A DNA stretch of 64,000 bases from Nymphaea colorata (lineage: Eukaryota > Streptophyta > Magnoliopsida > Nymphaeales > Nymphaeaceae). The stretch is taken from NCBI RefSeq assembly GCF_008831285.2, contig NC_045138.2, positions 12,596,571-12,660,570 of the forward strand, in the 5' to 3' direction. Shown here in pieces: positions 14,004 through 25,958 of this stretch. The notes beneath the pieces are model-generated. The model made no database searches. It saw nothing but the letters and a program-made list of their open reading frames with translations, and was not told the origin of the DNA. Both the position numbers and the translations under genes were made by a program. Within the stretch, counting starts at the first letter, position 1; the number at the start of each line of letters is the position of its first letter.

Positions 14004-16599
14004 TGCAATTAGGGCCATCGACTAGCAGCACTCTTATCATTGAGCTCGAGATAAGTTTTCTTTTTTTCATTTTATGTTTTGTAACTTAATCACAAATCAT
14101 GAAGTAAAAATGTTAAAGCAACCTTACATGGACGTTGATAAGAGAGAACAGAAGGAGAATCGTTAAGTGGATACTGATAAGGGAGAATGACGTACCAATT
14201 CTGTTAAAATTGGTGTGTTCTCTATATGCAGAACCTTCTCCAAGTTCCCAATATGCTGAGTTAGAGATTATTACATTCCAATCTCTGTTAAGGTTGTGTG
14301 CTTTTACGCTTTTATAGTTTCTTCATTGCATTCTTTGGTGACCCACTCATTAATATGTTTGTTGTGTTTGTTTGAGGGCAAAATGTGTAATTAGTATAAT
14401 TATGCTTGACTTTTCTAAAATGTTTCGTTGTTATTCATATTCTACCTCAGTTATTTGTAAATGAAGTATGCAGTAGTTTTTCCTTTAGTTGTTTTTGAGC
14501 ACTGCACATTCCATCTTTTCCTTTGTTGATAGGCTAGCATGATTACAACAATTGTTATAGTTGTTGATTGTTATAATTGTAGGGAAGGATATCAGAAATG
14601 TTAAAAAAAAATTACTACATTGTGAATTTGATCCCCAGTGGTCCATTTTTCCTTCAATGGAGGAACCAACATGAATTTCACACATTCTTGAGGTATTAGT
14701 ATGTTATGATAGGTATGATGGTGTAACTTGGGATCAGCTAATATTCATTGCCCCATTCACTTGAAGGAAACCGATGGTGATCTTGGATAGATTTTCTATC
14801 TTATTGGTAATTCAATCTCTGAGAATATGGTTAACTAGAACTTTGATTTGTACACTTATACCTTGAAGAAGGTGACTTTTCACCACCCTTTGAGGGTCCA
14901 TGTGTATGTGTGTCATACTTTGTGGACATAGTATGTCTTTTACTTACATGCTTGTCATTTAAATAACTGATCTCAATTTTGACATTATTTTTGTAGATAT
15001 TATATATTTCATGACTCTAGTCTTGAAGCTTACACTTTGCTTTGCCTCAATTCGCTCTCTCCCTTCATAGGCTTAGTGCTTCACTTCGTGCCTCATCACA
15101 TTTAGTAACATTGGTGACTACTGCATCATAAACACGTTAATACAATGCATGTATTGTTAGTACTTGAATATCAAATTTCACATAAGGACAATATTGACCT
15201 CCTGTACTGGCCTTACAAAGAGTAAATACTAAATGGCCTTAAAATTACCTTTCCATCAAAGTCTCATAAGAAGGATATTCTTTTCGTTAATGGTTTAAAT
15301 GCTAGTAGATGAAATTTTTTATTACGTTTTCGAGCTAGCTTCATGATAAGATAAATTAACTCCACTATTAGAGTACAAATTCAGTGGTGATGCTCATAAA
15401 ATGTGGGAATTACCATATATATTGGCTCGTTGCATGGACAATATAAGGTAGCTGAAATATGAAGCATTTTTCTTCTTAGATAATCAGTTTAATCGCAAGT
15501 GATAATTGGATAATTTGCTTTGATATGAGGAATTTTTTTTAAATTGTCATGCGTGCCTAAATTTTTTTAAATTGTCATATATATTTTTTTTTAATTGGGG
15601 AATTTTTTTTTTTTTTAGATTGTCATATGCGCCTAAATTTTATCCCAATTCCACCCTAGATTTGTGAAAAATTACCAAAGAAGAATAGGGGTCTGACATT
15701 TTCACTTTGAAATTAAATTTTCCTTAGCCATTGTGACCTCTTGACTGCATCCTAAAACATTGCCAGCAAGTCTCACTCTCTTTTTCTTGTTCTCTCTCCC
15801 GCTATTCGACGGCAGGCTGATCGATGAACACTCTTCGTTTCTCTTTTTGAATCTCTTTTTCTCTTATTTGTCACCAAAACAAGCCATATGAAAAGGAATG
15901 GAGCAATCACCACCTGCTAGCGAAAACTTGCTGAGGGATAAGCCCTCTCCCTTATTATTAGCAAAAAATGAGGTATTTACATCAAAAATTAAAATCCTTC
16001 GTAGGATGATTGCATTATCAAAGGAGCAATTGACTGGGGTCCCATCCAAATTGACCAATTACTCATTTCATTATATCCCATTTTACCGGAACACAAAAAA
16101 GAGCATGCTGCAGACCTCTACAGATGGTTGTGTTCCTTTAATACTTTTAGCCTGGGTAGATGACTCTCCGCATGCAGATGCAGTCCAGACCTTTCTGTTT
16201 CACCTTCAAAAGCTTTGTCTATCCCATCTTTCCATGTCTCATTGTTGGATTGGATGAGCATGGGTTGCTCATTAGAGTCAAGCTGTCTCAAGCACTTGTT
16301 TAGCATCCAGCTCTCAGAAAAAGACATCCTTCTTTCGACCAGCAGCAGATTCCAAAGGGATATTCTCCACTACAACTTTTAATCAAGCCTGCAACACGAT
16401 ATAGACCCTCTAGATTCCATGTTGCGATGTAGATGTATTGAATCCCTTCTTGAAAATGTCAATATGTTGTTATGATGCCTCGATGCAACCAGATTTCTAA
16501 TCTTTCTTTGGCATTCTAGTCCAATTTACTTTCCTGTGCTGTTGTTCTTTGCAAGATTCCCAAATTCTTGAGCAGAAATCTCCGACAACTGGTTCATCA
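14003..16599. other. AT-rich intergenic DNA with short degenerate repeats
   Basis: At 15520-15640 the words AAATTGTCATATG and GCGCCTAAATTTT recur three times with poly-T spacers, which looks like a decayed tandem repeat. The overlapping frames at 15864-16327 have no recognisable domain; part of 16.1-16.6 kb may be the tail of the LINE remnant to the right. Nothing else is supported. Confidence 0.4.
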
Positions 16600-16930
16600 T
16601 TATGTTTGGCCTTGTTGTTTCTCAGCTGCCACAAGAACCAGATGGCCATGTGGTAGGTGGTCTTCCAGGTATTGGCCCATAGTTTCCATCTGTACTACCT
16701 TTACACCACCAAATGAGACATTGGTTTATTGGCTGTTCTCTTGGCATCTTCTGTTTGTATTTGGCTGGTATGAATTGCCATAATGTTTTTGATACTTTGC
16801 ATCCAAAAAATAGATGTTTGTTGTCTTCTTCATGACTGCGACACAATATACACATTCATGCTAGCTTCACTCCAAGAATCTTGAGCCTCGCACCTGTCAT
16901 GGCTCTGCTCTGGCAACTAATGTAAACTGT
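16600..16930 (-). pseudogene. LINE ORF2 remnant, reverse-transcriptase zinc-binding region (zf-RVT)
   Basis: Read on the minus strand, an interrupted frame gives a segment with CQSRAMTGARLKILGVKL, one stop codon, then CILCRSHEEDNKHLFFGC and SKTLWQFIP. This is the Cys-x2-Cys ... His-Leu-Phe-Phe-x-Cys pattern and the following Trp that mark the zf-RVT domain at the C-terminus of plant LINE ORF2 proteins. Reverse transcriptase and endonuclease are not visible upstream on this strand, so only the 3' end survives, as expected of 5'-truncated LINE copies. It lies about 1 kb beyond the end of the FAD2 coding exon, in the same orientation. It is not functional. Confidence 0.65.
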
Positions 16931-17962
16931 CCATATCACCCCTTGGGGTAACCATTTTTTTTTTTTTTTTCACATATGCTCTCACCACCTTCAACAACAT
17001 CAAGAAGGCATACGTGAAGCCTCTTTGCTTCTTTTCTTGGTTCCTTTCTTTTTCATTTCTTCTTTTCAAGGTGGTCGCCGTTTTCCAGTGACTGTCAAAC
17101 ATATGTTCATCTGAAGCACTAAGCAAGGTTCAATGGAAGGAAGAGTTGTGATTCCTGGTTTATCTCCCGCATTTCCCTTTGTGCTTTTCCACTTGTTTCC
17201 CATGTCTATCAAACACTTGAAAATTTTTTCAGATATATCTTTTGTGACCACTATACACTACATGAAGTTGGAATGGTTGAAAAAAAAGAAAAAAAAAAAT
17301 CTTCCACCTTATTTTAGGAATTTCTTCCTAGGTGCAAATCCATGAATTTTTTCTTTCGGTGGGTGTCGAATGCCCCCATGATAAATTGCTTTAGGTCCTC
17401 TTAATAAAGTATTAACCCCATATCATTTGGTCGATTAATTATTAATTTCTCTTAGTTGGACACATCAAGTTTTATGTAATCACAGTTTGGTATCTCGTAT
17501 GTTCTTTGGGATATGGTTGTGCATTTTGCATAAAATTTATTTCATTCTGAAGAACCCAGAGGTCAGCCTACTCATTAAACATTTTAAATGGGTACATATA
17601 ATCGACAAAGCAAAACATGTATCAATAGGCCTTAATGACATGATAAAGAAGGTTTGCGTTGCCTCTAACTGTTGCTTATTTAAGGAGTTTAAGCAGTTGA
17701 TTATGACGTTCATGCCCCTGTCCATAATGGTCACTTTCTAGTCTCCATGTGTTATTGCTTAATTAAGAAGTGGACTGACTTTTCTTCTAAATTATCTTCA
17801 CAGCCTCATGAAGGCCGACAGCAGACTCAGCATCCAGCAGTCTTAGGCATTGCCCACTAACAAGAAGCAAAAGGAAAAGAGACCTAAAAGCGAAAAAAAC
17901 AAACAAAAAAAAGACCCAAGAAACAAACTCAGGACTCTCCCCGGACACATTCACTGCTATAC
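16931..17962 (-). other. Region downstream of FAD2, includes its presumed 3' UTR
   Basis: The FAD2 stop codon ends at 17963, so its 3' UTR must lie in the right part of this stretch. The only exact AATAAA I see on the minus strand is at 17536-17541, which would give a 3' UTR of over 400 nt. Plant poly(A) signals are loose, so a nearer site is equally possible. The rest is AT-rich with poly-A/poly-T tracts and no recognised gene. Confidence 0.35.
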
Positions 17963-19096
17963 TCACAGCTTGTTCTTGTACCAAAACACACCACCCTTGG
18001 ACTTCTCATCAGCTTCAACGTACACGCACTGCTTGGCCTCTCTGTACATGGCCTTCACGATGGGGGTGCCATCAAAGTGGTAGTACTCCCCAAGGATGGG
18101 CCTGATGGCCTTGGTGGCCTCCATTGCATGGTAGTGCGGCATCGTCGAGAAGAGGTGGTGAGTTACATGAGTGTCGGTGATGTGGTGGAAGACTGTGTTG
18201 AGGAAGCCGTAGTCACGGTCGACAGTCGCCAGGGCACCTCTGAGCCAGTCCCACTCCGACCCGTCGTAGTGGGGCAATGCGGGGTGAGTGTGCTGCAGAT
18301 ATGTGATCAGCACCAGGAAGCCATTGACGATGAGGAGCGGCACCCCGTACACAGACGCCAGCCACCAAAAGCCATAGGCCTTTGCCAGCAAGTACAGAAA
18401 GTAGCCGGCACCCAATACCCCCACGTCGCTGATCACGATCTGGACTCTCTCCCGGTTGCTGAAGATGGGGCCGTAAGGGTCGTAGTGGCAGGCAAACCGC
18501 TCGTAGGTGCGGCCGGAGACGTTGAAGGCGAGGTAGAGGGGCCAGCCGAGCAGGAGCGACACGGCGAGCGTCAGCACGCGGCCGAGCGGGTTATTCAGGT
18601 ACTTGGAGTACCATGCAAGCGCAGCTTTGGGCTTCGGCACAAAGACCTCGTCGCGCTCGAGACTGCCGGTGTTCGAGTGGTGGCGGCGGTGGCTGTACTT
18701 CCACGAGAAGTAGGGAACCAGAAGGAAAGAGTGGAGGATCAAGCCAACGGTGTCGTCGAGCGCAGAGTAGTCGGAGAAGGCGTGGTGACCGCACTCATGG
18801 GCAAGAACCCAGACACCCGTGAGCACACAGCCTTGGCAGGCCCAGTAGAGAACCCACAGGAAGGGGGAGACAAATGGGGGAAACAGGTGGAAGAACTGAG
18901 TCGCGTAGTACAGGATGGCTGAAATGGTGAGGTCCATGGCGACGTAGGAAAATGAGCGGGGGATGGAGCGTTTGAAGCAGTGGGGAGGGATGGCTTTCTT
19001 GATCTGCGCGACTGTGAAGGGCGGACGGTCGGTGGGAACGCGTTCCAAGGGGTCGGGCTTCTGCACCGGCACGTTCATCCTGCCACCAGCACCCAT
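17963..19096 (-). CDS. FAD2: Delta-12 oleate desaturase, endoplasmic-reticulum type (FAD2)
   Basis: A 377-residue intact frame. The family places a double bond at delta-12 of oleoyl groups on ER phosphatidylcholine, giving linoleate, with electrons from cytochrome b5. The three di-iron histidine boxes are complete: HECGHH (100-105), HRRHH (136-140) and HVTHH (310-314). Hydrophobic segments lie around 53-97, 174-193, 220-239 and 244-266. The protein ends YKNKL, the aromatic-rich ER-retrieval signal of FAD2. Ala before the first box, DDTVG after it and the unaltered surroundings of boxes 2 and 3 argue for an ordinary desaturase rather than a hydroxylase, acetylenase or conjugase. Length is close to the usual 380-390. 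The start ATG has a G at +4 and lies 5 nt after a predicted splice acceptor, as known for other FAD2 genes. Third codon positions are GC-rich, unlike the surroundings. The coding exon has no intron, again typical. Confidence 0.97.
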   Translation of the reverse strand: MGAGGRMNVPVQKPDPLERVPTDRPPFTVAQIKKAIPPHCFKRSIPRSFSYVAMDLTISAILYYATQFFHLFPPFVSPFLWVLYWACQGCVLTGVWVLAHECGHHAFSDYSALDDTVGLILHSFLLVPYFSWKYSHRRHHSNTGSLERDEVFVPKPKAALAWYSKYLNNPLGRVLTLAVSLLLGWPLYLAFNVSGRTYERFACHYDPYGPIFSNRERVQIVISDVGVLGAGYFLYLLAKAYGFWWLASVYGVPLLIVNGFLVLITYLQHTHPALPHYDGSEWDWLRGALATVDRDYGFLNTVFHHITDTHVTHHLFSTMPHYHAMEATKAIRPILGEYYHFDGTPIVKAMYREAKQCVYVEADEKSKGGVFWYKNKL

Positions 19097-19101
19097 GATG
19101 G
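19097..19101 (-). other. FAD2: FAD2 5' UTR stub of exon 2
   Basis: Five bases (CCATC) separate the predicted acceptor ...CTCGGCAG from the ATG. The same arrangement, with the leader intron ending a few bases before the start codon, is known for FAD2 genes of other plants. Confidence 0.65.
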
Positions 19102-22100
19102 CTGCCGAGGGATGCCAACCAGCTGGGTAATTAATTAAGCTCCGGTGATTTCTGCCCCCTAAGAGGAAAAAGAAAAAAAGCCCCTTTCAGATGCCAACAG
19201 AAAGAGGGAGTCCTGTAGGCTAAATAAAAGTTGAGAAATCAAGAATAGCAGAATAAAAACAGCGAATGCACAATCTCGACATAAGGAAGTTCATTATGGA
19301 CTACCGTTTTCACAATTAAAAGTAACATTGATCCGATACCTTTTCAACTCCGAACACTATTTCTCTAACGACCCTCCTCTTAAACGTGGCTAAGATAGGA
19401 CCCTTCTTTCTGGTTAAAGGCCCCACGCCCAGAACAAAAACCAAATTACAGGTCTAAAGCCACAAAATATGAATATCATCAGTTCAAATAATTATGCCTA
19501 AAAGTCAGTATTTTGAATACCAGCCAATTTGATGACTAAAACAGGGCGCAGCCAATAGCGTCATAACACACTCTTTTAATTGGTTGCATAGAGTTCTTGC
19601 TCATCTCAATTAGATGATGTGTGTGTGTGTGTTCAAACAAAGGCAGACAGTGTCTCCAGCGAAAGGTGAACTCAGAGTGCCTGTGCCCCACTCTGACGCC
19701 TTTATGACTATGAAGGCAGTAGCACCCTTCTCTTGACCAAAGGTTTGTGCAGACAAATCTCAGAGCAAACAGGGTTGGCTTGTGAACCTAAACAGTGCAC
19801 CAATCGACCAAGGACCCAACGGTCACTGTAATGGCCCAATTGATTAGGTGGAACAAAGATCCGCCCGCCCGGCCGGTAACCAGTGAACCTACAAAGCCAC
19901 TTGTTCTTGAACTGATGCCCCATTGTTATGCTGAAGAGACAGCCGGCGATTTTCTTCGTTTAAAAAAAGCTTCAGTTGGGTAGGGCAGCTTCTGCTTTGG
20001 GAAATCGCGACAATAAAATACGGGTGAAAGCAGGGAACATGAAGAAAAAACTAAAATAGGTGGCCAAGGAAGTGGTACGAACAGATTTTGATGTCTTCAT
20101 TGGTTTTCTGCTCAAAGATTTGGTAGTAGATATGGGGATCGACCAGAAACCGCCAACCCCTTGCAGAGAATGTAATAATAAATTAAGAGAACCCCATGCC
20201 TACCAACACCTAAAGGTCGTGACTAAGAAAACAAAAAAGAAAATGTAAAAAGGAAAGACGCCGATTCTGACTCTTGCTTTGAACAACAAATTTTTAAAGC
20301 CAAAAAGAGCCCAGTCGTAGTAGTTTTCTGGTAGGAGATGGAAATCAAAATTTGATCACTACTCCAAGGCTTAGATTTCTCCAATGCGAGACAAATTAGA
20401 AATCTTTTCAAAGAGAAAACCTTAAACCTTAAACGCTATCTTCAGAACTCTAAAATTTTTTAATTTTGAATAGGAAAAACCACCTTCCATGTAAAGTTTT
20501 CAAACCCAGTTTTCAAATTTGAGTAGATTTACAATACACCCTTTTAACTTGAGTGTGATGTCTGTCATTGTCGCAGCCCAAAACAAAAAAAAATAATGCA
20601 TTGATATGACAGCAGACAACATATTCAAACTTCTAACTCCTTAAGTATGAACCTCTTGCCATCTAGTTGCAATAGGGCCCTCGCTGGGACTTATGGTACA
20701 CGCTAGTGTTACTTTTGTCACCCATTGCAGCCACCAAAAATAATGCACTAAAACTTACTACAGCAATCACTGGATTCAAACCTCTCTAACCCCAAAACAT
20801 AATGCATTGACATGACAACAGTCAGCACATTCAAACCTCTACTTCCTTGGATATGAACCACCTTACCATTAGTTGCCCTAGGTCCCTTAGGGTAGATACA
20901 CACTTTCAATTCACGTTAGGTACACACTTTCAATTCAAATGTTACGTTTGTCACCGTCTACAACCAAAAGAGAATGCACTAAAAACCTGCGACAGCGGTC
21001 TAAGAATCCAAACCTCTCTAACTCCTTTGAAGTGAACCACCTTAGAGCCTAGTTGCACACAACTGGCTCCTTGTGGCTCAAGAACTCTACTTTAACAGTA
21101 AAGTATAACAGATGAAGCAGCTGAAAAAAGTGTAGACGATAACAAGATTGAGAAAATGATACGTCATATCTTAGAACGAATCGTGTACGTCTTAGAAAGG
21201 TACTCCACAGCTGACCAAAGGCATACTTTGGCAGGGATAGTGCTCACGAACTTCACCGATCTCGGTGACCTACCTGGCCCTATTTGGCGGGCTTGGAATC
21301 TTTAGGGTTGAGTTGGCACTATCACGAGGAACGACTTTGTCTGGTGAAAGGAACTGCTACGAGGCACCCACCACGAAATCGGTAACATCGTGCTCTCGAA
21401 CCATAATTGGAAATCCCGGATTCTAAATGGAAGCCATGAAAGCAACTGCTTCTTGCCCATATCAATGTGTCCGACCCAAATCCCTACGGAGAAAACAAGA
21501 AAGAACCGTCTCGACCGGAACAGAAAACTAGGAGAAACAGAAAAGGAGAGAACACGTGAACCCATGAGGGCAAGAGGGGAAGAAGGGAACCAGAGCATCC
21601 AAGAAAAAAGGGCTCACGCCAAGGTCAGTGGGGCTTCACGAGACCTGCTCCGGGAAAAAAAAAGACCTCAAATAAAATATCTGCCGCACCTCCAAGAGAC
21701 AAAATTTGCAAAAAACAAATTGAAAATTTTCCAGATCAGAGCCCAACTTTTTATATTGCGTTGCTGAAAAAAAAAAAAAAAAGCAAGGGAAAAATGCTGC
21801 CTGACATTGTCAGGCATCGAGTAAAGAAAGATGCTACTTTCCAACCTGCAGGATTGCGGGACAAGTTCAACTCTTCCTGCTTTTCGAAGGACTTTATTAT
21901 TTATATCATCCCCAAAAAAGGTAGTAGCTTCATAAACTTCTTTCAATTCTAATTTCGAATATTCATTTCAAAGGAAAGAGATCATTCCGGTGAAACTGAT
22001 ATCCACTTCTGACCTTCACCTCCTTGAGTTAGATGGGCCGATGCATTTATGTTTTTGGGGGGTCTTAGAAGTGTCGATCCATAGTACGGGAAGAAAATTT

Positions 22101-23462
22101 AAAAAAATAAGGGCCAAAAAGCAAATAAAAACAATGGGCAAGCCTAGTAGGGCCCTTTAGATGTTTCACATCCACTCGCTTAAATACCAGGCAGACAAAT
22201 AATGTAACAATATACAATACAATTATCATTTCAAGTGGTTCACATAAAATGGAACCAAATTTTTTACGGTGAAATTGGTAGCAGTCAGTCAGAGTAGGTT
22301 CGCGCCATTCTCCAAAAAAAAAGTAAAAACAGACAACAACAACGGGGAGAAACCATAAAAGCGACTGTACTTTACAAGGGAATAATAAAGTAAAGGTACC
22401 AAATTGAGATAGAAAAAAAAGAAGGAAATAAATCGCATGAAAATAAATGCGCCATTTTCCTCAAGCACGAAAGGGGCACACTGCACGAGAAATTTAGCAA
22501 GGCAAAACGACACCGAGGGTGGCAACAACACACATATCAAAAGATCGTAAAACAAGAAAGTAACTCGGAGATGACTCGGATCCCGATTTGGAAAAAGCAT
22601 AGGCAGATCTGTTTTCCTATATGTATATTCACCGATTCATCCTCGAAGCAGTAATGGATCGGGAAATTTGATTGCGAGAAAGACAAACTTTCCGGCTTAT
22701 CCCAATTTCCTGGGTAAGTGACTCGATGAGATAACCCCCTCCAGAAAAATCGGGAAAAGGAAACAATGGCGATTAGGAAAAACAGAGCATCAAACGTGAG
22801 AACGATGGCGAACAGACCCTGAAGCCAACCACCAAAGGAAACTAAGAATATTATAATACTTTCTCGAACAAAATGATTTTCCTCCGCGAGCTTCAGGCCA
22901 AGAACAACTCCCGATACCCTTGGAAGAGTAAACAAATCATAAATAATACTTTTCGAGCGAAAAATCTGCAACAGCACATTCAGGATCCCGAGATTCTTCA
23001 CATACTCGAGAGAGAAATGTTTCTACAATTAGGGGAGGGAGGAACACTGATCCGGAAACGAACATTTATCCAGAAAATTGGTATAATTGAGGGCATTTTC
23101 ACTGCCCCCGCAATGCATTTCCAACATTTACGCATTTCTCCACGAACACAATTCTTCTGAGTCTCAAAACCACTCCCCATTATACTGCAACGATCAGGAC
23201 AAGGTCTAGCAGAAAGAAAAGCATAAAACAGGGAAGCGCATTCCATCAAAGAAGAAAAAAAAGAAAAAACATGGGGAACTTTTCTGCATGACAGCATCCG
23301 TCCATCCTATCCCAACTTTTCCGGATAAAATGGCATGCTTACCAAAGGAAACCCAATCAGGAAAACAAAAAGATTCAGAAAAGCAGCGCCAATGATGGGC
23401 TCGCCAGATCCCTACAGATACAGAGAAGAAGAAGAGAGAGGGAGAGAGGGAGAGAGACGTAC
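19102..23462 (-). other. FAD2: FAD2 leader (5' UTR) intron, about 4.36 kb, predicted
   Basis: On the minus strand the donor CCCAG|GTACGT (exon end 23463) is a near-consensus plant donor and the acceptor CTCGGCAG| (19102) lies 5 nt before the ATG, with a TTAATTAATTAC branch-point-like sequence upstream. Long leader introns in FAD2 are established and in several species raise expression. At 4.36 kb this would be at the long end. It holds a degenerate tandem repeat (20570-21065). Frames inside, including one of 154 codons on the minus strand (22537-23001), have no recognised domain. The exact donor and any alternative first exon cannot be fixed without transcript data. Confidence 0.6.
20570..21065. 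repeat. Degenerate tandem repeat inside the FAD2 leader intron
   Basis: The landmarks AATGCATTGATATGACAGCA (about 20595) and AATGCATTGACATGACAACA (about 20801) are followed in each unit by ATTCAAAC..CT..CTCCTT or TTCCTT, GAACC and TAGTTGC. AATGCACTAAAAC at about 20741 and AATGCACTAAAAACC at about 20973 mark the other half. The period is about 210-230 bp with roughly two and a half copies. A short GTACACACTTTCAATTCA segment is also duplicated near 20896-20938. Confidence 0.6.
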
Positions 23463-23632
23463 CTGGGAGCTCTCGCTTTCCACAAGGGCGTGTGAAGGTG
23501 AAGGGGAGCGGACAGAGGGAGAGAGAGAGATGAGAAGGAGAGGTAACGAGAGAGAGACGGTGTCTCCGGAGCGACGCAAGCGGAGAGGGCAGGGAGTCAC
23601 CTTTCCCTCTCTCCTCTCTCCCCTTCTCTCTC
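23463..23632 (-). other. FAD2: FAD2 non-coding first exon, predicted
   Basis: The stretch upstream of the predicted donor is strongly GA/CT-rich (GAGAGA and CTCTCT runs), typical of plant 5' UTRs. The left end (23463) comes from the donor. The right end is only estimated, from a TATA-like box at 23658-23667. No upstream ATG lies inside except a possible start-stop ATGTGA at 23635-23640 if transcription begins further up. Confidence 0.5.
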
Positions 23633-23639
23633 CCTCACA

Positions 23640-23790
23640 TCGACCCGCAAACCCTAGTATTTAAAACCGAATCCCTCCTCTCTCTCTCCACTGGTGTGTC
23701 CGTCTGACCGTGGGACCCACGCGCGTTTAACTTTCCCCTACCTCTCCTACGTCTCCAACTTTCGCTCTCCGACTGAACACGTGTCACGTT
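23640..23790 (-). promoter_or_regulatory. FAD2: FAD2 core promoter with TATA-like box, telo-box and G-box
   Basis: On the minus strand GTTTTAAATA (23658-23667) is a TATA-like box about 30 bp before the estimated start of the GA-rich exon. CTAGGGTTT (23648-23656) is a telo-box, common near plant transcription starts. About 115 bp upstream lies a palindromic G-box CACGTG (23778-23783) within GACACGTGTTC, next to a second ACGT core (23785-23788). G-box/ABRE-like elements bind bZIP and bHLH factors. Function here is inferred from position only. Confidence 0.5.
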
Positions 23791-25047
23791 TTCATTCGCT
23801 GCGTTGCTCACGGATACACCCGCGCAATCGCTTCCTATCAACCCTCATCCACCAGACCCCGAGGTGAATCCTGCCGTCCGCTGCCGCCGGACGACGATCC
23901 TGACCGTCGCTCCGCCGTCGCCGGCATCTTGGAAACTGCGCCACACAAACTATCTGTGGTCGAGCGATCCTGTGGGCCTCCGCTCCGGTTAGTTGCCATT
24001 TCCCAACTTATTGTAAGCGTCATGGGCTCACTTAGAAATGTTGCGTGATTCGTAGCTTTCAGTTGACTCACTATAAAAATTCGAATGATTCAATTAAGAA
24101 GCATTAGTAAAGAAGCTAATTTCAATATTTAAATGAAAAAAAATACTCAAAAATACTAATATCAAATAAAATATTTAAGATTATTTTGTTTGTGCAGGCA
24201 AGATTTGCTGACAAGTAACCACACCTACCTTCACCCTTATCGCCAACGCAGCTTTGTAATTGTCGCCGTAAACTGCTAAATTTGTGGAAGGGGATTGGCT
24301 TTTGGTTCACCATTCAGCTTAGTTCCAGTCTTTTCCAACTTTTGGTGCCCGTTACTTGCTGATGTGATTCCTGCTAACAAAAGCTTTTATTTTTTGCATT
24401 TTTAAATCAATTTAAAGTATTTTAAAGCAATTTTTAAATAAAAAAATCTTAAAACTCCTCCTCCAAAGAAAGAAAAGAAAACCAATTGAAGTTGGGAAGA
24501 CGAGAAACTCCGGTATCATGTAGAAATTTTGTTTCAAACAGATTTGAACTAAATATTAAAACGTGGCAAGAACTAAATTTGAACCGTAGCTAAAAGGGTA
24601 AGTAACTGTGGCTACAACGTTAGTGGCTGAAACATTGAGCCCAGGTTTAGGTTTTTTAACCATGACGTATTCTAACACACCTACAGCATAGGTTGCAATT
24701 AGTGCGGGCTCCTCTAAAGCGTCGCTGTTGTACGTTAGTGAATGTACAATTCTATTAATGCAGCAACAGCAAGACCATGCGTTAGGCAAGCCTTGGAAGG
24801 TCACCCTTTAGTAACCAAGTTATTCACCTGTGTCAGTAAATATTATGATTGACTAGTTTCCTTAATACAGGGGAGGGCTACGTCAGAAAAGTGGTGTTCA
24901 CACGCTTGGAAAAACCAAACTTCACTCCAAATGCATGTAATTGATGTGTTTGAGGAAACCCTAGACTAGTGTGTTAGGAAAGCTTGCCCTTGCTAATTTT
25001 TGGTATTTATTTAGCGCTTTTCTATTTTTTAATGAGGTCTATTCTTG
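23791..25047. other. Region upstream of FAD2, nothing recognised
   Basis: 23.8-24.0 kb is GC-rich with CCGCCG words and continues the upstream region of FAD2. A plus-strand frame there (23804-23992) has no recognised domain and could equally be promoter DNA. From 24.1 kb on the sequence is AT-rich with no supported feature. Confidence 0.45.
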
Positions 25048-25252
25048 CAGGGGCGGAGCCAAGGGGAGCCGCAGGCTCTTGGCCCCTCACCCCCCTCCCC
25101 CCCTAAAAAAAAAATTGAAAAAATTACGTCTAAATTTTAGCAAATTTCACTTGTCCTATGTAAAAATTTTAAAAAATGATGTTTGGACCTTATCAAAATT
25201 TAAAAACTTTAATTTGGTCCTCCTCATGAAAATTTTTGGCTCTGCCACCCTT
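25048..25252. mobile_element. hAT-type MITE, GGGGC-GAGCC family
   Basis: Starts CAGGGGCGGAGCCAAGG and ends TTGGCTCTGCCACCCTT, imperfect inverted repeats of the family at 3689-4363. The body is AT-rich with a stretch beginning AATTTCACTTGTCC. No 8-bp duplication is recognisable, so the right end may be eroded. The related copy at 25765-25958 lies in the opposite orientation. Confidence 0.55.
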
Positions 25253-25764
25253 AACCCACAAACCTTTTTTTCTCACCGATTTCCCATTCTATTTCTCTTT
25301 GCTCCTCTCATGGTCTTCCACGAAGCTTTGTGCTTCCTCTAGTCGTTGTCATTGTTTCATGAAAATCCATCATTGGCGGATTACAAAAATCATCCATCGA
25401 AACTAGCTGATATATTCTTCATCTTCCATCAATCCTGAGGCTGACTATCATTTGCAAGGGCGTAGTCACCATCGAACGCCATGAATTATCTCCTGCAATT
25501 CGTTTTCACTCTGATGAGGGCAAAGAAGAAGCAAGGTCCCTTTGCGCATTGAACATGATCTTCAACTTTTAGTTCAGAGTTAGTCTGTTAAAACAGTTTT
25601 CTCACTTTTAAGTAACGAGAAAAATGATATCCAAACCTTTCTTATACAACTTTCAATCTCCTTTTTCTCTTTTCCTGCCGTTGTCTTATCTTTTGTGCAT
25701 TTTTTCTCACATTGGATAAATTGTGAAAAGCAAATGTTACTTGTTGTGTATGGGTTGGTGCCCT

Positions 25765-25958
25765 CAGGAGCAGAGCCATAAAATTTTCATGAGGGGGACC
25801 GAATTGAAGTTTCTAAATTTTGATTGACACAGACCGAAATATTATTTTTCAAAATTTTTATATAGAACAAGTGAAATTTTTTAAAATTTACATGTAAATT
25901 AAAAAGAAAAAATTGAGGTGGGGCCAAGGCCCATGCGAGCCCCCATGCATCATCCCTG
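25765..25958. mobile_element. hAT-type MITE, second copy in opposite orientation
   Basis: Starts CAGGAGCAGAGCCATAAAAT and ends CATCATCCCTG. Its interior matches the reverse complement of the element at 25048-25252, for example GAACAAGTGAAATTTTTTAA against the AAATTTCACTTGTCC block there. The flanks GGTGCCCT and GATGCCTC agree at 5 of 8 positions, compatible with a worn target duplication. Confidence 0.5.

Noticed and set aside
18077-18922. 281-codon frame on the plus strand opposite FAD2
   Set aside because: It is the antisense of a GC-rich, conserved coding exon, has no recognisable domain, and its openness follows from the FAD2 codon composition.
22537-23001. 154-codon minus-strand frame in the FAD2 leader intron
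   Set aside because: The translation is rich in Phe, Leu, Ile and Ser as expected of T-rich intron DNA, no family is recognisable, and no separate promoter or splice context was seen.
23804-23992. Plus-strand GC-rich frame as the first exon of a divergent gene
   Set aside because: It overlaps the FAD2 upstream region, has no recognised domain, and no continuation in coding sequence was found to the right.
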